A stretch of 64,000 nt of DNA from Leishmania infantum JPCM5 (GCF_000002875.2 NC_009405.2:1-64000); one strand, 5' to 3'; shown: positions 1 through 11,142, counted from the stretch's first letter. Notes: generated by a model from the letters alone, not told the origin. Numbers and translations are program-made.

Positions 1-3000
1 AGAGTTCGGAAAACCGCCGTGAGAATGCCCTCTTAGGTAGGTGGAAACGAAGTGCGTGTGCGAGCACACGAGGGCCCATGCGTGCCGTCGCATGCAGCGG
101 CGTGTGAGGCGCGCTGTGGGATTCTGTGTTCACCAGCTGTACATCATGAAAGATATCCTTCATTTGTCCTTGGGATCGTCATCCATCGTTGCGTATTGCA
201 TGGGGTGCCACGTGGCACATAAAGTAGCCATGCCATGACCGCGCAAAAGAGAGAAAAGGAAGGGGTCGCAGATAATGCAGAGAGCAAGATGCTTTGCGCA
301 CATGCAGCATGTATGTCAGTAGCACAGCGGCAACAGCCGTGGCAGCTGGAACGACTCTGGCGACCAGAGACGAACACGGGGCGTAACAGTGCACGTGAGT
401 GGTCTCTGCGGCCCACGCTTGTCCCTGCCGTGCCTTAATCGCTCCATCTTCGACTCGAGGCACATCCACAGGAGGGAGTACGGATTCTGTCATCCGTTCT
501 CCGCGCGGACTCCATAGTGCACCTGCATCAGTGGCAGCAAAGAGCAGAGGCCACTCCCTCCAGTTACTGTGCATGATACGTTAGGAGTGAGAAAAATAGG
601 TAGCCAGCCAGCGTTTATGTATATTGCCTTGCGTGATATGTTGCAGTCCACTCGGTGTGAGAGTTCCCCCGACGCGGGGTGCATTTTCCTTCGTTTTTGC
701 GTTTGCTTCTGGTGTGCGCGTACTTGTTTCGCTGCTGATTTGGAGAGGCGAAGCAGTGCGTGCACATCGGCATTGCCTCCGCTGTAGATGATTCGTCAGT
801 TGGACAACTACATGGGAGACACAACGTCGTGCACTGGACGGGCGCAGCATCGATCCTTCCCGTTTCAAGTAAGCAAAGATTGGGAGTCCGTGCTGGCACG
901 CCCATACGCCTCCAGGAAAGAAAATGAGGCGCGCACGCAAAGAGCAGTCCCCCGCTCCAGCAGCTTCGTGAAGTGCGGGCAATCACTGCGATTTGCATGA
1001 GGCGAGCACACGCAAGAGAGAAAGCGTGCGTATGTTCAGCTATCGAAGACAACGAGGAGCGAAAACAACAAAAGACAATCAGAGAGACGAGAGGCATGTC
1101 CATCAGCCTAGCCATCATCTTCTGCCGTCAGCCGCACGTACGTTGCCAGCCATCCCCAGAGTCTCACAGACGGAAAACGATAAAACAGACAACGGAAAAG
1201 TGAATCCGTGGGCCCCAGTAAAAAAACGTCAAAGAGAAAAGAATGAGCGCGCCACACAAAACAAAGAAATGCCAATACAAGAGGAAAAAGAGAGATGAGG
1301 AATATGGACAGGGCGGGCGTTGCACTATGGCAGAGTGTGTGCGGCCACCCTTACGCGGCTAAGCTGGTGTTCGGTGCTCCTGCGAGTCGTTTTTGATACC
1401 TTTCAGGAGTCGCCGGTGGCAGTAAGTGAGGATGGAGTGGAAGCGCTGCACACGCATTCGCTGCAACGTAAGATCAGCTCGACAAACAACAATAGCAAAA
1501 AAAGAGGGAGACAGAAAAGAAAGAAAGACATTGCACCTGAGCAACAAAACGACGTGTGTCTTTACGTAACGAGAGTGTAAAGAAAGAGATGGGGCATAAC
1601 GCAGCAAAAAACAAGAGAAAAGGAAGAGACATACGCGCACGTGCACATATGGAGTCGCACAGGTGGCGTGCCTGCTTACCTCTCCTCGTGTTGTGTGTAA
1701 TGCAAAGTCGCTGAGGAGTTGTTGTGACGCACGCTCATACATCGACTCAACACAATCACACAGTCGCCTACAAAATAAAACACCGCCACCACTGTGAAGC
1801 CAAAGCATGGAGCGGCAAACTACCCTCCAAGCCCTTTGCACCAGAGAGTGCGCAGCTGTTTGTCAGTTCTGTTTTTCGTGTGTGTGCCACAGTAAAGACA
1901 GATAGTGATTAACGGCGCAGCATCGCAGATGGTATGGCGTGGGATGACGATGCCTGTGCAAAACGAGAGAGCGGCCCATGATGCCGGCAGCAACGGACAC
2001 AGAGGCAAAGGGGGAAAGAATGTGGTTGCGCATCGCCACCGTCGTGCCAAAGAAAAGAAGTGTGGGAGATGGATCGGAGCACTCTCGGAAGATGTGGCGC
2101 TGTGCGTTGCACGCCCATGAAGGAGTGACACACAGACGCACGTGAAAGCATAGACACAATACGGTGAACATCAAGAGGGATATTTAAACCGTTTTTCCTT
2201 AACAGATTCAGTGTAGCGCACGCGGAGCGCCAGTTCCTGTATAGCAGAAAGATCAAAGGACGGGAGCGTGTGCTGCGCAGTTGCCTATTCTCTACACTCA
2301 TCACACAGGAGAACGCGAAGAAGAGAAACGTGGAAGAGAGGCCGAACTTCTCCTTTGTTGTTTACACGGGGAGAAAAGTCGCGAAAAAAAAAAGGAGGTC
2401 GAATAGAGCAGTGCCTCACAAGGGGTGGAGTCAGGAGTTATTTCATAAACAGCAAAAGAGCATTGGTGCAGGCCAACACAAAAAGAAGGAGCTACACACC
2501 AGCAGTTTCGACATACGCTAAGGCAAAGAAAACAGGAGAGAGACGCTGCATGCGCAGGCCGAAAAAAAAAAGAATGGGGTTGGAGTCAGCCAGAGTGGTG
2601 GTAGTGCACGTACTACGTGTATGTGTTTGTACTCTCGTTGGCAGAGTGCAAGACGCACATTGAGGCACTTCCCACAAGCACACGCGCTCACATCGAAAAA
2701 AAAGCTCTCGCACACGGTCGGGTCCTTCGTGAATTCACAACTACCGAGTTTGCTTCACAAATCAGCCAGCAGACAAATGTAGATGGAGACACCAGTGAAA
2801 AAGAAGGTCGGCCATTGTGGCTACCTCTCTCAACTAGTACTCTTGGCCACAAGAAAGCGCGTCGATTCTCACAGCGGGTAGACGTGTGTCAGAGAAGCGG
2901 GAGAAAAACGTTTGTCTAAGGTCCTGAGACAGAGATGAGTTTCTAGTGGGGAGCGTGCAGAGAAAAAGACAGAAAGACGGACGGCTCTCATTTCAGCGGT

Positions 3001-3114
3001 CACCGAGGCTCACGCTTCTTGCGTCTTAATTCAGCAGTTCCCCTCCATCGCAAGGTGCTCGAGGTCATGCTTGACGGCCAAGGGTGGAGGGCGACAGAAA
3101 AGAAACGTGTTGCA
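1..3114. other. Non-coding left edge, 3' of the galactosyltransferase
   Basis: No open frame on either strand has recognisable protein content; the frames present are short and low in complexity. The plus strand is purine-rich (for example 1010-1300 and 1480-1640), so its complement is pyrimidine-rich, as expected for flanking or UTR sequence of a minus-strand unit. I see no TTAGGG/CCCTAA telomeric repeats. It could be a long 3'UTR, an intergenic region or subtelomeric sequence. Confidence 0.6.
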
Positions 3115-5565
3115 CTACTTTCCAGACTCGATGGCACATTCGACAAGTGTCGTGTTGCGAGGCCTGTACGCAATATCGTACACTGCAACGCCGTCCCCCT
3201 CAGCTACAACGTACGCCGTGCGTGGGTCTCCGCGCACCCAGCTTACATTCTGCACCCTTTTCAGGTCCGCCAGCGTCGTCGGCACTTGCGACGCCACCCA
3301 CTCCTTCATTTTCTGTGTGGCATTCGCATCGATGGCGCTGGCATCGATGCCCTGCTTAAGTGCCCCTTTAGCCGCCTCGGCTACCTTGAACTCGTGCTTG
3401 AAGTAGTAGTGGATGAAATAAGGAATCGCCGGCATAGCATAGTGCATCAGTACCGAGCTCCATGTCCAGGTCTGATGGGAGGGCGCGGGTCTGAGAACCT
3501 GGAGCGAGCGTGGTTCTTTGTCCGATACGTAGCGCAGTGGACGCTTCGTGCAAACTTCTTTCACCCTAACAGAAAGACTTTGCAATTGCCGTCCCACGAA
3601 AAGGTCCTCGTGCTGCATGAGCAAGCTCGCATAATGACTGTTATACATGAAGGTGTACGGCACCGTTAATAGCATCAGCAAACGTTGGTTGGTGATATCG
3701 AATGGGTTCAGTACAGCTTGGATGAGGCGACGGTCTAGTGCATAGCCAGGACCGTGGCCAAATGCAACGTTATGATTGTCGTACCACCACCACACTCGAT
3801 ACAGGCATTCCTCCGCGTCGTCGATGCCCAGTGTCGGTGGGACAACCCCTTTGTGGGGAATGGTCGCCGTCAAGTTGCGCGGTTTCGCCCACCCACCGCG
3901 CACATGCCGCAGGTCGCTCAAGTACTGTGGCACCTTCAAGTACGTGTCGTCGTCGCCCTTCATGATGTACGGCACGTCTGGGAAGGCAGTGTACGCGTAG
4001 TTGAGCCATATCACGACCTTTTGAGTCATGCCTACTTCTGTCGGGATACCCCACGAAATACGCATGCCCATTTTCTTTTTCGTGGTCGGCTTGCGGTCCG
4101 TCAAAAAGTCCAGCCACAGTGAGTTGCGGTGGTGCAGCACCTCCTGCCACAATGCAGCGGACACGTGGCACACGTACTGCGCTGCTGCTGTGAAGGCAGG
4201 TGTCACGGGCAGCGACAACTGGGCTGAAAGAGCCGCGAGGGGCGAGGTCCCGTCCACAAGACTTGCCGTAGTAACCACGGAGGTCCTTACACCAGCGCAG
4301 GGTGACTTCCACACCGCGTCATCGCTTCTTGGGATGTCGCGCCACCCATCACGCAGCACCACGCGGCGCTGCACGTACGTGGGGGCACTGTTGACGTCAC
4401 CGTCATCCACAGCCAGGTGCTGCGCAGTCGCTGCGGCGTACTCGCTCACTGTTGGGGCCAGCTGCGCCACGTCCACGGTGGAATGCGTTGTGTCCTCAGA
4501 ATCACGCTCCGCAGCAGCGAACACGTAGAGCTGCAGCAGCGCCCCAGTAAAGTTGTTCTCGGTGCGCGCAACCTCTCGGTACGCCCGCCATGTCACGTGC
4601 TGCGCGTCCCGCAGCGGGTAGCGCTTCGGCTGGTCCGTTGAAGGTATGCCCATCACGATCAAGTGCCGCGGTCGCTCACCTGTGCCCCTCGACTGCGGCG
4701 AGTGGACGAAGCGGCGCTGCTGCGCGTACGACCGGGTCACCCATTGCCACCGCGGCAGTTCAGCTGCTACGTCCACGTCGTCCGTCACGCTCGCCATGGC
4801 AAACAACATGGGCCCCATGAGGCCCAGCGGCGCAGATGTTGTCGAGAACACGGGAAGCCCTTCCAGGCTCTGGTTTCCCGTCCTGTCAGTGGATCTCCCC
4901 GCATTCGCAGCAACCGCAGAAGCGTACGTGACATTGTCGAAGCACATCGTGCAGTCCTCGTCGATCACGCGCAGCGTCCACGATGGCAGCTGATCAGGGT
5001 CCAGTCGCACCAGAGAGTCAGTTTCAGAGGCAGCAAAACCGCGCTGTGTGGTCGTCAACCGCTCAACAGCAGTCTCGTGGTGCACGAGGACGGAAAACGG
5101 CGATGGAAACTCAGATCGACGGGCCGCCTCCTTTGACAACCGTATCGACCGCTTCTGTTGTGAGCCTACATTGATCGTGAATCGGCTGATAGCACAGTGA
5201 ACCATGACTATGAGAGCAAGTAAGACGGCTAGCGCAACCAGGAAACGTTTTTGAATTTGTGAACGCAGACATTGTGCCGCGGATCGTCGAGGATGTCCGC
5301 AAAATCTGAACGAGTGGGTCTGTGCTACTTCATTCAAGAAGTCATCGTTTCTCGACAGTGTGCTGGCGCTACTCTTATCACCGCTCGCCTCTCGAGTCGA
5401 ATCCACCTCCGGCTTGCCGCGTGAGCGCGAGTGACAGCCCTGTCCGCTCTCCGCAGCGCTGCTCAGCCCGCAGTGCTTCTGAGGGGAGGAAAGCAGCTGA
5501 AGAGGGTCGGCGCGGTGCGTGTCCCTGGGAGCCCACGCCGGTGGCGCATTGTTCTCCTCTCGCAT
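3115..5565 (-). CDS. Phosphoglycan beta-1,3-galactosyltransferase (SCG-like)
   Basis: Type II Golgi-type glycosyltransferase. Numbered from the ATG at 5565 (816 aa), a cytoplasmic tail of about 106 residues precedes one hydrophobic anchor (about 107-128, core ALAVLLALIVMV), then a long lumenal domain. The lumenal part holds the metal-binding DDD motif in YIMKGDDDTYLKV and a downstream EDLFVGRQL acidic motif, as in GT31-like beta-1,3-galactosyltransferases. In Leishmania the SCG/SCGR family adds galactose side chains to lipophosphoglycan repeats, which controls attachment to the sand-fly midgut; function here is inferred from family. The frame stays open upstream to an ATG at 5781 (888 aa), but those 72 residues look like translated UTR, and an acceptor-like AG after a pyrimidine-rich stretch on the minus strand (near 5575) precedes the 5565 ATG. 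The start is therefore uncertain. Minus strand, same direction as histone H4. Confidence 0.85.
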   Translation of the reverse strand: MREENNAPPAWAPRDTHRADPLQLLSSPQKHCGLSSAAESGQGCHSRSRGKPEVDSTREASGDKSSASTLSRNDDFLNEVAQTHSFRFCGHPRRSAAQCLRSQIQKRFLVALAVLLALIVMVHCAISRFTINVGSQQKRSIRLSKEAARRSEFPSPFSVLVHHETAVERLTTTQRGFAASETDSLVRLDPDQLPSWTLRVIDEDCTMCFDNVTYASAVAANAGRSTDRTGNQSLEGLPVFSTTSAPLGLMGPMLFAMASVTDDVDVAAELPRWQWVTRSYAQQRRFVHSPQSRGTGERPRHLIVMGIPSTDQPKRYPLRDAQHVTWRAYREVARTENNFTGALLQLYVFAAAERDSEDTTHSTVDVAQLAPTVSEYAAATAQHLAVDDGDVNSAPTYVQRRVVLRDGWRDIPRSDDAVWKSPCAGVRTSVVTTASLVDGTSPLAALSAQLSLPVTPAFTAAAQYVCHVSAALWQEVLHHRNSLWLDFLTDRKPTTKKKMGMRISWGIPTEVGMTQKVVIWLNYAYTAFPDVPYIMKGDDDTYLKVPQYLSDLRHVRGGWAKPRNLTATIPHKGVVPPTLGIDDAEECLYRVWWWYDNHNVAFGHGPGYALDRRLIQAVLNPFDITNQRLLMLLTVPYTFMYNSHYASLLMQHEDLFVGRQLQSLSVRVKEVCTKRPLRYVSDKEPRSLQVLRPAPSHQTWTWSSVLMHYAMPAIPYFIHYYFKHEFKVAEAAKGALKQGIDASAIDANATQKMKEWVASQVPTTLADLKRVQNVSWVRGDPRTAYVVAEGDGVAVYDIAYRPRNTTLVECAIESGK

Positions 5566-7469
5566 GAGGGTGTACTTCGCGTGCAGTGAGGTGGTGGGGG
5601 AAGGAGTGCCTAAGGTGTGCAGGTGGGTGGTAAAGTGGCACGAGCACACTCTTGGCCGCGTGCAGCGAAACAGCAGGACCACGGACAGAGACGCAGGTGG
5701 ATCGAGGGCGGCCGAAGAGGATTGCACGGCAACACAGGGCAGCGGTGAAGAAGAGTTGTGAGCGCGTCGGTGCGACTGCAAAGGGCGCGCGAGTCAGCGG
5801 ACCTGTGTCGCCCTCCACTTGCATGTGCCTGTGTGTGGGTGTGGGTGTGGGTGTGGGTGGGTGGATGTAGGGAGAAATAGAGAGAGGGAGATATAGAGAG
5901 ATGGGCGGAGGGAATCGGGGGAAGGTTGGCGCCGTGACATGGTCAAAGGACTCGCGAATCGGGTGACTCGAAGTGACAGTGGAAGATGTCACGGCGTCGA
6001 GCAACACCGAAGCGGCGCTGTGGAAATGGTGAGGCTGTTTGCCTTTTTGGTCGTGCAGGCTGTTGCCACACAAAACAGGTCTGAGTTTCTCTTCCCCGAG
6101 ACAAAAATGGGCAAGACTTTCCTTTGCAAGGATGTGCGCGGCAGTCACCCCGCTGCACCTTTCGCTGGCATCCGGCGCGGTTCGATGGAAAGTCCCCAGC
6201 GCCTAAAAGAAAAGAGGGAGGGCCTGCACGTACTTCAGTGGGAGACGCGTCAGCAGTGCCGATGCCCCTCCTCCTCTACGCGAGAAGAAGCAGAGGAGTA
6301 GCCACACGCACAGGAGAGGAAAGCAAAAGTGGCAGAGGTGCAAGGGAAGAGGGCGGCGCGCGTTGGACGGGTGCGCTGTCGTCGGTGAGTGAAATCGAGC
6401 CTGTACCCGGATGGCCTGCTGTTTGATGCACAGACAGAGTACGTGGCGTGCGGTGGGCAGGCCGTGCCGAAAACGCGAAAGAGAACAGCGCGGCGCCACG
6501 ATACGCTGTACACTACAGCGAAGCGCAAAACAGCCAGCAGCGTCGACCACCCGAAAACGAAGCGCAAAGGCCAAATCAGCAACGCGATCGAAAATAGGCT
6601 GCTGAGCCCCTCCCCACTGGTGGGCACAGGCACCGGGGAAGGAAAAGGGGGCAGCGCATGGCGAGCTTGATTTTATCCGCGTCACAATCCGCCACTCACA
6701 CGCGCGGATGCGGATGAGGGTGCAACAGAAGGACGTCTACCTTGAGAAGTCGAGAAAAGGAGATCGCCACAGGCGTATGAGGCTGAGGAGGTGGGAAAAG
6801 GCGGTCCCAGGTGCGCCGTTCTCAGAGCTCGTACTTTTTCCTTGATTCGCGCCGTTGGCTGTACGGCTGCACTCTCTTTCCCACTGGCTCGAATGTCAGT
6901 GAAAAGCACCCATCGCCGCCCGGCATCTGCTTCACGAAGCTGAGCAGCGGATGCACGATCCCGCGTGTCCTCTGCATTCGGGTGTCTCCGTCTGTGAGCT
7001 CGTGCGTGTTATGTGTGTGCGAACAGAGAACATAAGGAGACGAAGAGAAGCGCAAAGAGTGAAAGGGGGCGCATGGTGCTGTGGCACAGACAATGAGCGA
7101 GCAAGCGGCGGCGGAGTGGCAATGTCGAAGAGGCGGCCCAGCATCCCGCGTGGTGACCTCTGGCGCCGGCGGGCGTTGAGGGAGGCAGGGAGGGGGCGGG
7201 GCTGCACTCAGCCTCCATAGACACGGACGCCGAGAGCGTGCTTCGCATACGGCAGCGCGCGGCCTCTCTTCGGGTATGCAGTGGAGCTGGTGTGCTGTTT
7301 TCGTTCTGTACTGCCTTCAGCAAACAGCGATGAGTAGGGAAGGGTGCCAGCACGAGACGAAAGAAAAGCCATAGTGGGGGGAAGGGAAGTCGAAAACCAA
7401 GAAAGCCAACGAAACGACGGCAGGAACAAAGAAGGTGTATCTATGAGTGTGCAGCGGCTTTGCGAGCAT
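5566..7469. other. Intergenic: galactosyltransferase 5' side and histone H4 3' side
   Basis: No gene supported. A GTGTGG-type low-complexity run lies at 5831-5864, and a purine tract at about 5869-5932 reads as a pyrimidine tract on the minus strand, a plausible trans-splicing signal for the galactosyltransferase. The GTGTGG run is not the telomeric repeat. Minus-strand frames in 6200-6700 have no recognisable content. Confidence 0.6.
5831..5864. repeat. GTGTGG-type simple repeat
   Basis: Imperfect tandem GTGTGG/GTGG units directly upstream of the minus-strand galactosyltransferase region, followed by a purine tract on the plus strand. On the coding strand this is a CA/C-rich run next to a pyrimidine tract. 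Confidence 0.8.
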
Positions 7470-7772
7470 TTACGCGTAGCCGTAGAGGATGTGGCCTTGC
7501 TTGCGCAGCGCGTTCACAACATCGCACGCCGTCACGGTCTTCTTGCGCGCGTACTCGGTGTAGGCCGTGCTGCAGCGCACAATGTCCTCCACGTAGGCCT
7601 TCAGCACGCGGCGCACCTCTTCGTAGACCTCGCTCGAGATGCGCTTCACGCCACCGCGGCGCGCCATGCGGCGGACGCAGCCGCGAGTGATGCCGCGGAT
7701 GTTGTCGCGCAGCACCTTCTTCTGGCGCCTCTGGCTGCCCTTGGCATCAGCGGAGCGCTTGCCCTTGGCCAT
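7470..7772 (-). CDS. H4: Histone H4
   Basis: A 100-residue core histone, complete from [20 protein letters not shown] to HILYGYA. It matches the divergent trypanosomatid H4: basic tail, then [19 protein letters not shown] for helix 1, the [19 protein letters not shown] central helix, and [20 protein letters not shown] at the end. It packages DNA in nucleosomes as an H3-H4 tetramer. It is the first gene of the minus-strand unit, directly next to the strand-switch region. Histone genes in these parasites are transcribed polycistronically and give polyadenylated mRNA. The start codon and the stop (TTA on the plus strand at 7470-7472) are both clear. Confidence 0.98.
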   Translation of the reverse strand: MAKGKRSADAKGSQRRQKKVLRDNIRGITRGCVRRMARRGGVKRISSEVYEEVRRVLKAYVEDIVRCSTAYTEYARKKTVTACDVVNALRKQGHILYGYA

Positions 7773-8755
7773 TGTTGCTATATGGAGGGAGGAGGTAGAT
7801 ATGTGTAGATCTTGGAGAACAAGAGTTTTTTCGCATGTTATCAGTTTTTGAGAAGGGCGGGAACGAGGAAGGAAGTAGCATTGAATTTTCGCAGGGAGAT
7901 GTCGTTATTGCGGCGAATGATGATTCAGGATTTAAAGAGCACGCCAGAGCAATTGCCACAGCTGTTCCCTGCACTACAAATGCTGTTTGGAGAAGCAGTT
8001 TGGAAAAGTCTTTTGGCGAAGCGCATGGAAAGGAGCGGAGAATAACAGTCCTTTTTTTTTCGCTATAAGCGGAGGAAAGACGGTGTTTTTCGTCGGCGGT
8101 AAGGATCACGATGCCCCAAGCTGTAATTGGCTTATCAAAGGTTGTTTGTGAAAGCAGGCCTATGAGCGGTGGTCAACACCTGCCATCACTGCACCTGTCT
8201 GTCTGTGTTCACACACTCGTTGGGTAACGGACGAAGTTGAATGAGAGTGACCAGAGGGAAGGTTGACGAGGGGAATCGCTGGCATTCGTGACCCAACAAT
8301 AGGTTCTGCCCCCCCCCCTCCCAGCTATTCTGTATTTCGTGTCGTTGTTGTTTCTCCTTAGAAAAAGTCTCTCCAGGGGCTTCTCAGCGGTTTAGAGGAG
8401 TGGTGCTGAAGTGCAGCTGCATGGGAGTAGAATCTTAATAAAAGTGAGAGCTTCCTCTGTAGCTCTGCGAGCGTTCGCAGGAAGCGCATGGATGTGCGAA
8501 TGAAGGAATTTCCTTCGAAATGCAGGTCTTTTGATGAAAAGCAGCTGTGAGGCCACATGACAGTGATCCGAGCTGAGAAACCAACATGATGGCCCCCAGT
8601 TTCGTCCATGAATAACCTTCTTCTTCGATGCGCCTTTCTGCATTCATCGCACCCGCCTGGTGTTTATCACTGGATTGATGAGGAAAAGAAATCACTACTT
8701 GTCGTGTTTATTGCAAGCAATCCCCTTTACTGGATTTTTCGCTACTAGCCTTCTC
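7773..8755. promoter_or_regulatory. Divergent strand-switch region, putative Pol II initiation zone
   Basis: Genes to the left lie on the minus strand and genes to the right on the plus strand, with about 1 kb between start codons and no convincing ORF. In Leishmania such divergent regions are where RNA polymerase II starts both polycistronic units (established for L. major chromosome 1). The region is less GC-rich than the coding arrays and holds a C10-T-C3 tract at 8309-8322. I found no tRNA-like A/B-box pair. Confidence 0.75.
8309..8322. promoter_or_regulatory. C-tract (C10-T-C3) in the strand-switch region
   Basis: Ten consecutive C, one T, then three C, in the middle of the divergent switch region. 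From memory, a comparable homopolymer C/G tract was noted near the bidirectional start sites on L. major chromosome 1. A role here is inference. Confidence 0.45.
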
Positions 8756-9793
8756 ATGGAAAGGGACCCTTGCATACACGTGCCGAGAACTCGTAAGGGT
8801 GGCACGTTTAGACACTCCGAGGATGTCGAGCTGCATGCCAACGACTTCGAATGGGACGGAAAGGTAGCGGAGCTGACCATCGCTGAGCGACAGCTTGTTG
8901 ATGAGTACATGAGTAGGTGCATGGCAGAATTAAGTCGTGCCGGATCGTGGGAGTCGCTGGATGAGGTCCCTGAAAAGCCGTGGGAGATGCATTTCTCTGC
9001 AACGAAGCATCACTTTCCTCTCAAGAACTACATCATACATGCGTTTCCGTTGCTGCGCACCGTTATGGGCAGACGAGGCTCGCCTGCGTGGATTTTAGAG
9101 TGTGGTTGCGGTACTGGGAGCACCCTGCTTCCAATTATGCGTGAATGTACAAGCCCAGACGTCCATTTTGTAGGCTTCGACATCTCACCATCTGCGCTCT
9201 CGCACTTCAGGAGCCATGAGATTGCACAGGGCTATCTGCAACGAAATCAGCTTACATTGCTTCCCTTGGCAATCGGCACCTCTTCCTGCGTCACGAGCGC
9301 GGACCCTACGGCACCGCTGACGAAGCAGCAACGGATTGAAAATGCTACCCTTGTAGTCGATGCCCTTACTGCAGCGGACAAATCTCTTCAGCACCAAAAG
9401 TTTGATGCAATTCTGCTAGTTTTTGTCCTCTCTGCGCTGCCGACCGTTGAAAAAATGCTTTCGGCTATCAAACAGCTGAAGAAAGTTTTGAAGCAAGATG
9501 GAATTCTTCTTTTCAGGGATTATGCGCTTCCCGACCACAACTTTTTCCGCTTCTTGTCCAAAATGGACAACAAGGTTGGAAACATCGCTTTTGCAAAAGG
9601 CGACTGCACAACTCAGGTGTTCTTCTACAAAGAGTTTGCAGCCAAACTTTTTTCCGCTGCTGGCCTAGTCGAGGTGGACGATGTTCCGTCAAATCTGACG
9701 TATCACTGCAATCGCATTGTGAACCGTAAAAATGGGAAAAAAATGGATAAGATTTTCATCAACGGAACGTTTAAGCTGGCACCGAGCAGCTGA
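8756..9793 (+). CDS. METTL2/6/8-like SAM-dependent methyltransferase (putative tRNA m3C)
   Basis: A 345-residue class I methyltransferase. The SAM-binding motif I reads ILECGCGTGS and is followed by an acidic strand end in VGFDISPSAL. Family-specific blocks follow: LLVFVLSALPTVEKM, LLFRDYALPDHNFFRF, GDCTTQVFFYKEF and a C-terminal RIVNRKNGKKMDKIFI, all typical of the ABP140/METTL2/6/8 group that makes 3-methylcytidine in the tRNA anticodon loop. The N-terminal FFKDR-type block is altered (HHFPLKNYIIHAFPLL), so substrate assignment is tentative. I chose the ATG at 8756 because an AG at 8747-8748 after a pyrimidine-rich stretch would be the splice acceptor. The frame also has an ATG at 8678 and a GTG at 8660. 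First gene of the plus-strand unit. Codon third positions are noticeably less GC-rich than in genes further right. Confidence 0.82.
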   Translation: MERDPCIHVPRTRKGGTFRHSEDVELHANDFEWDGKVAELTIAERQLVDEYMSRCMAELSRAGSWESLDEVPEKPWEMHFSATKHHFPLKNYIIHAFPLLRTVMGRRGSPAWILECGCGTGSTLLPIMRECTSPDVHFVGFDISPSALSHFRSHEIAQGYLQRNQLTLLPLAIGTSSCVTSADPTAPLTKQQRIENATLVVDALTAADKSLQHQKFDAILLVFVLSALPTVEKMLSAIKQLKKVLKQDGILLFRDYALPDHNFFRFLSKMDNKVGNIAFAKGDCTTQVFFYKEFAAKLFSAAGLVEVDDVPSNLTYHCNRIVNRKNGKKMDKIFINGTFKLAPSS

Positions 9794-10336
9794 GCTGTGC
9801 AATACTGATGGAAGCGGTGTGGAAGCCGCAATAAAAAGACAATTGAGAATCATCTGACCGAGGCGTAGACTTTCGCAAATTCGCGGTGACAGCCTCGACG
9901 GCTTTCGCGACTCTTTATGAGTGTAACCTCAGGGAAAAAAAGAGGGGTTTGGGTCCGCTGTCCTCTCTGGGAAGACATGTTTAGGATAGGCCTAGAAGAC
10001 GTTTGTTTGTCTTATGTGCTCCACATTTTTTCGAGCACTAGTGTGGCCTTCGTGTTACTAGCATCAACAATGCAATTTTTTCTCAAGTAATGATGGTAGC
10101 ACTTGCATCCTTAGTGCGAGGATCTGTACGTTGCTCTATTAATATGGCTCCAATGCTCTTCTTTTTTTTTCTCTGGTCGGTGCACGAATGGGCACTCTGT
10201 CGTCAACTGTCGCTATTGTGTTGCGCGATGTTGTGGTTGAACTGTCTCCGTAACGGATTTCCTGTCGAAGCGGAAGAAAGGACGAGAACAGTCGAAATAA
10301 GTCATAGAGGCGCGGAAGAAAGCGTCTCGGGATTCG
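9794..10336. other. Intergenic, 543 bp
   Basis: 3'UTR/5'UTR sequence with T-rich stretches (10070-10085, 10158-10173). A 126-residue frame starting at 10090 overlaps the next gene in another frame and looks like UTR. Nothing else seen. Confidence 0.6.
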
Positions 10337-10657
10337 ATGCAGACGAAAGACGAGGCGGGTATGTCAGCCGCGGAGGAGGGCAGCAAAGGAAACCGCTTTC
10401 AGCTGAAAAAATGGAACGCCGTCGCGCTATGGTCCTGGGATATTCAAGTGGACACCTGCGCCATCTGTAGAAATCACATCATGGATCTGTGCATCGAATG
10501 CCAGTCAAATCCGTCGTGCTCGCCGAAGGACTGCACAGTAGCGTGGGGCGCCTGCAATCATGCCTTTCATATGCACTGCATATCTCGATGGCTAAAGACT
10601 CGGAACGTTTGTCCTTTAGACAATAAAGAGTGGGTTTACCTTCGATATGGCGCTTAA
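10337..10657 (+). CDS. RBX1: RING-box protein 1 (cullin-RING ligase RING subunit)
   Basis: 106 residues; the C-terminal two thirds are nearly identical in pattern to RBX1/ROC1 across eukaryotes. A beta-strand segment ([22 protein letters not shown]) docks to cullin. It is followed by the RING-H2 with its extra zinc-binding insertion: [16 protein letters not shown], a CSPKDC loop, then [16 protein letters not shown] and CPLDNKEW. The protein recruits the E2 enzyme (and CDC34/UBC12) in SCF and other cullin-RING ligases, in cytosol and nucleus. All zinc ligands are visible. The start is the ATG at 10337; an internal ATG at 10361 (MSAAEEG) is an alternative that removes eight residues outside the conserved region. 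Confidence 0.96.
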   Translation: MQTKDEAGMSAAEEGSKGNRFQLKKWNAVALWSWDIQVDTCAICRNHIMDLCIECQSNPSCSPKDCTVAWGACNHAFHMHCISRWLKTRNVCPLDNKEWVYLRYGA

Positions 10658-10787
10658 TTAAGGCGCTGTGGGTAACGCAGTGCAGCTGACGAGTGTGGCG
10701 TGCCTCTTGCAGACGAAGTGATATTCAGAGTTTCGCTTTGATGCTTTTGATTTTGTTTTTGCTTGTTTGTTGTTGTTGTTGTTGTTG

Positions 10788-10820
<33 letters not shown>

Positions 10821-11142
10821 GTTGTATTTCTGTAAGGCATTCCGCTTTGGAAACAAAAAAATTAGGTACTTCTGTTTTCTTGGTGTGTGAGTCGTAGTGG
10901 TAGTGTGGAGGACTGATCATATTGCACTACTCTCACATAGGAGTGCGCGATGCCCAGGATGCGCTTCTTTTCAAAGAAGTCATGCAGGGTAGGTGTTCTT
11001 TAGAGCTGCAGAGGCAAAATAAGTAAATCCTTGTAAGAACTTATGCAATGGACAAATCATTTGTCTCTCTATATATACGCTCTTCTTTTTCCTCCGTCTA
11101 CGTACACCGTTTCGCCAGTCTTTCCAATTTTGAATACACACA
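10658..11142. other. Intergenic with compound microsatellite
   Basis: 485 bp of UTR/intergenic sequence. It contains a (TTG)n-(TG)n microsatellite and a later pyrimidine-rich stretch (about 11060-11130, TCTCTCTATATATACG and CTTCTTTTTCCTCCGTC) that could direct trans-splicing of the gene at 11143. Confidence 0.6.
10767..10819. repeat. Compound microsatellite (TTG)n(TG)n
   Basis: About eight TTG/GTT units run directly into about fifteen TG units, in the 3' flank of RBX1. Likely length-polymorphic between isolates. Confidence 0.9.

Noticed and set aside
5831..5864. GTGTGG repeat as telomeric or subtelomeric repeat
   Set aside because: Trypanosomatid telomeres are TTAGGG; this is a simple repeat in an intergenic region with genes on both sides.
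7773..8755. tRNA or other Pol III gene in the strand-switch region
   Set aside because: No A-box/B-box pair or cloverleaf seen. GGTTCGAC at 16279 was also checked and lacks the remaining tRNA features.
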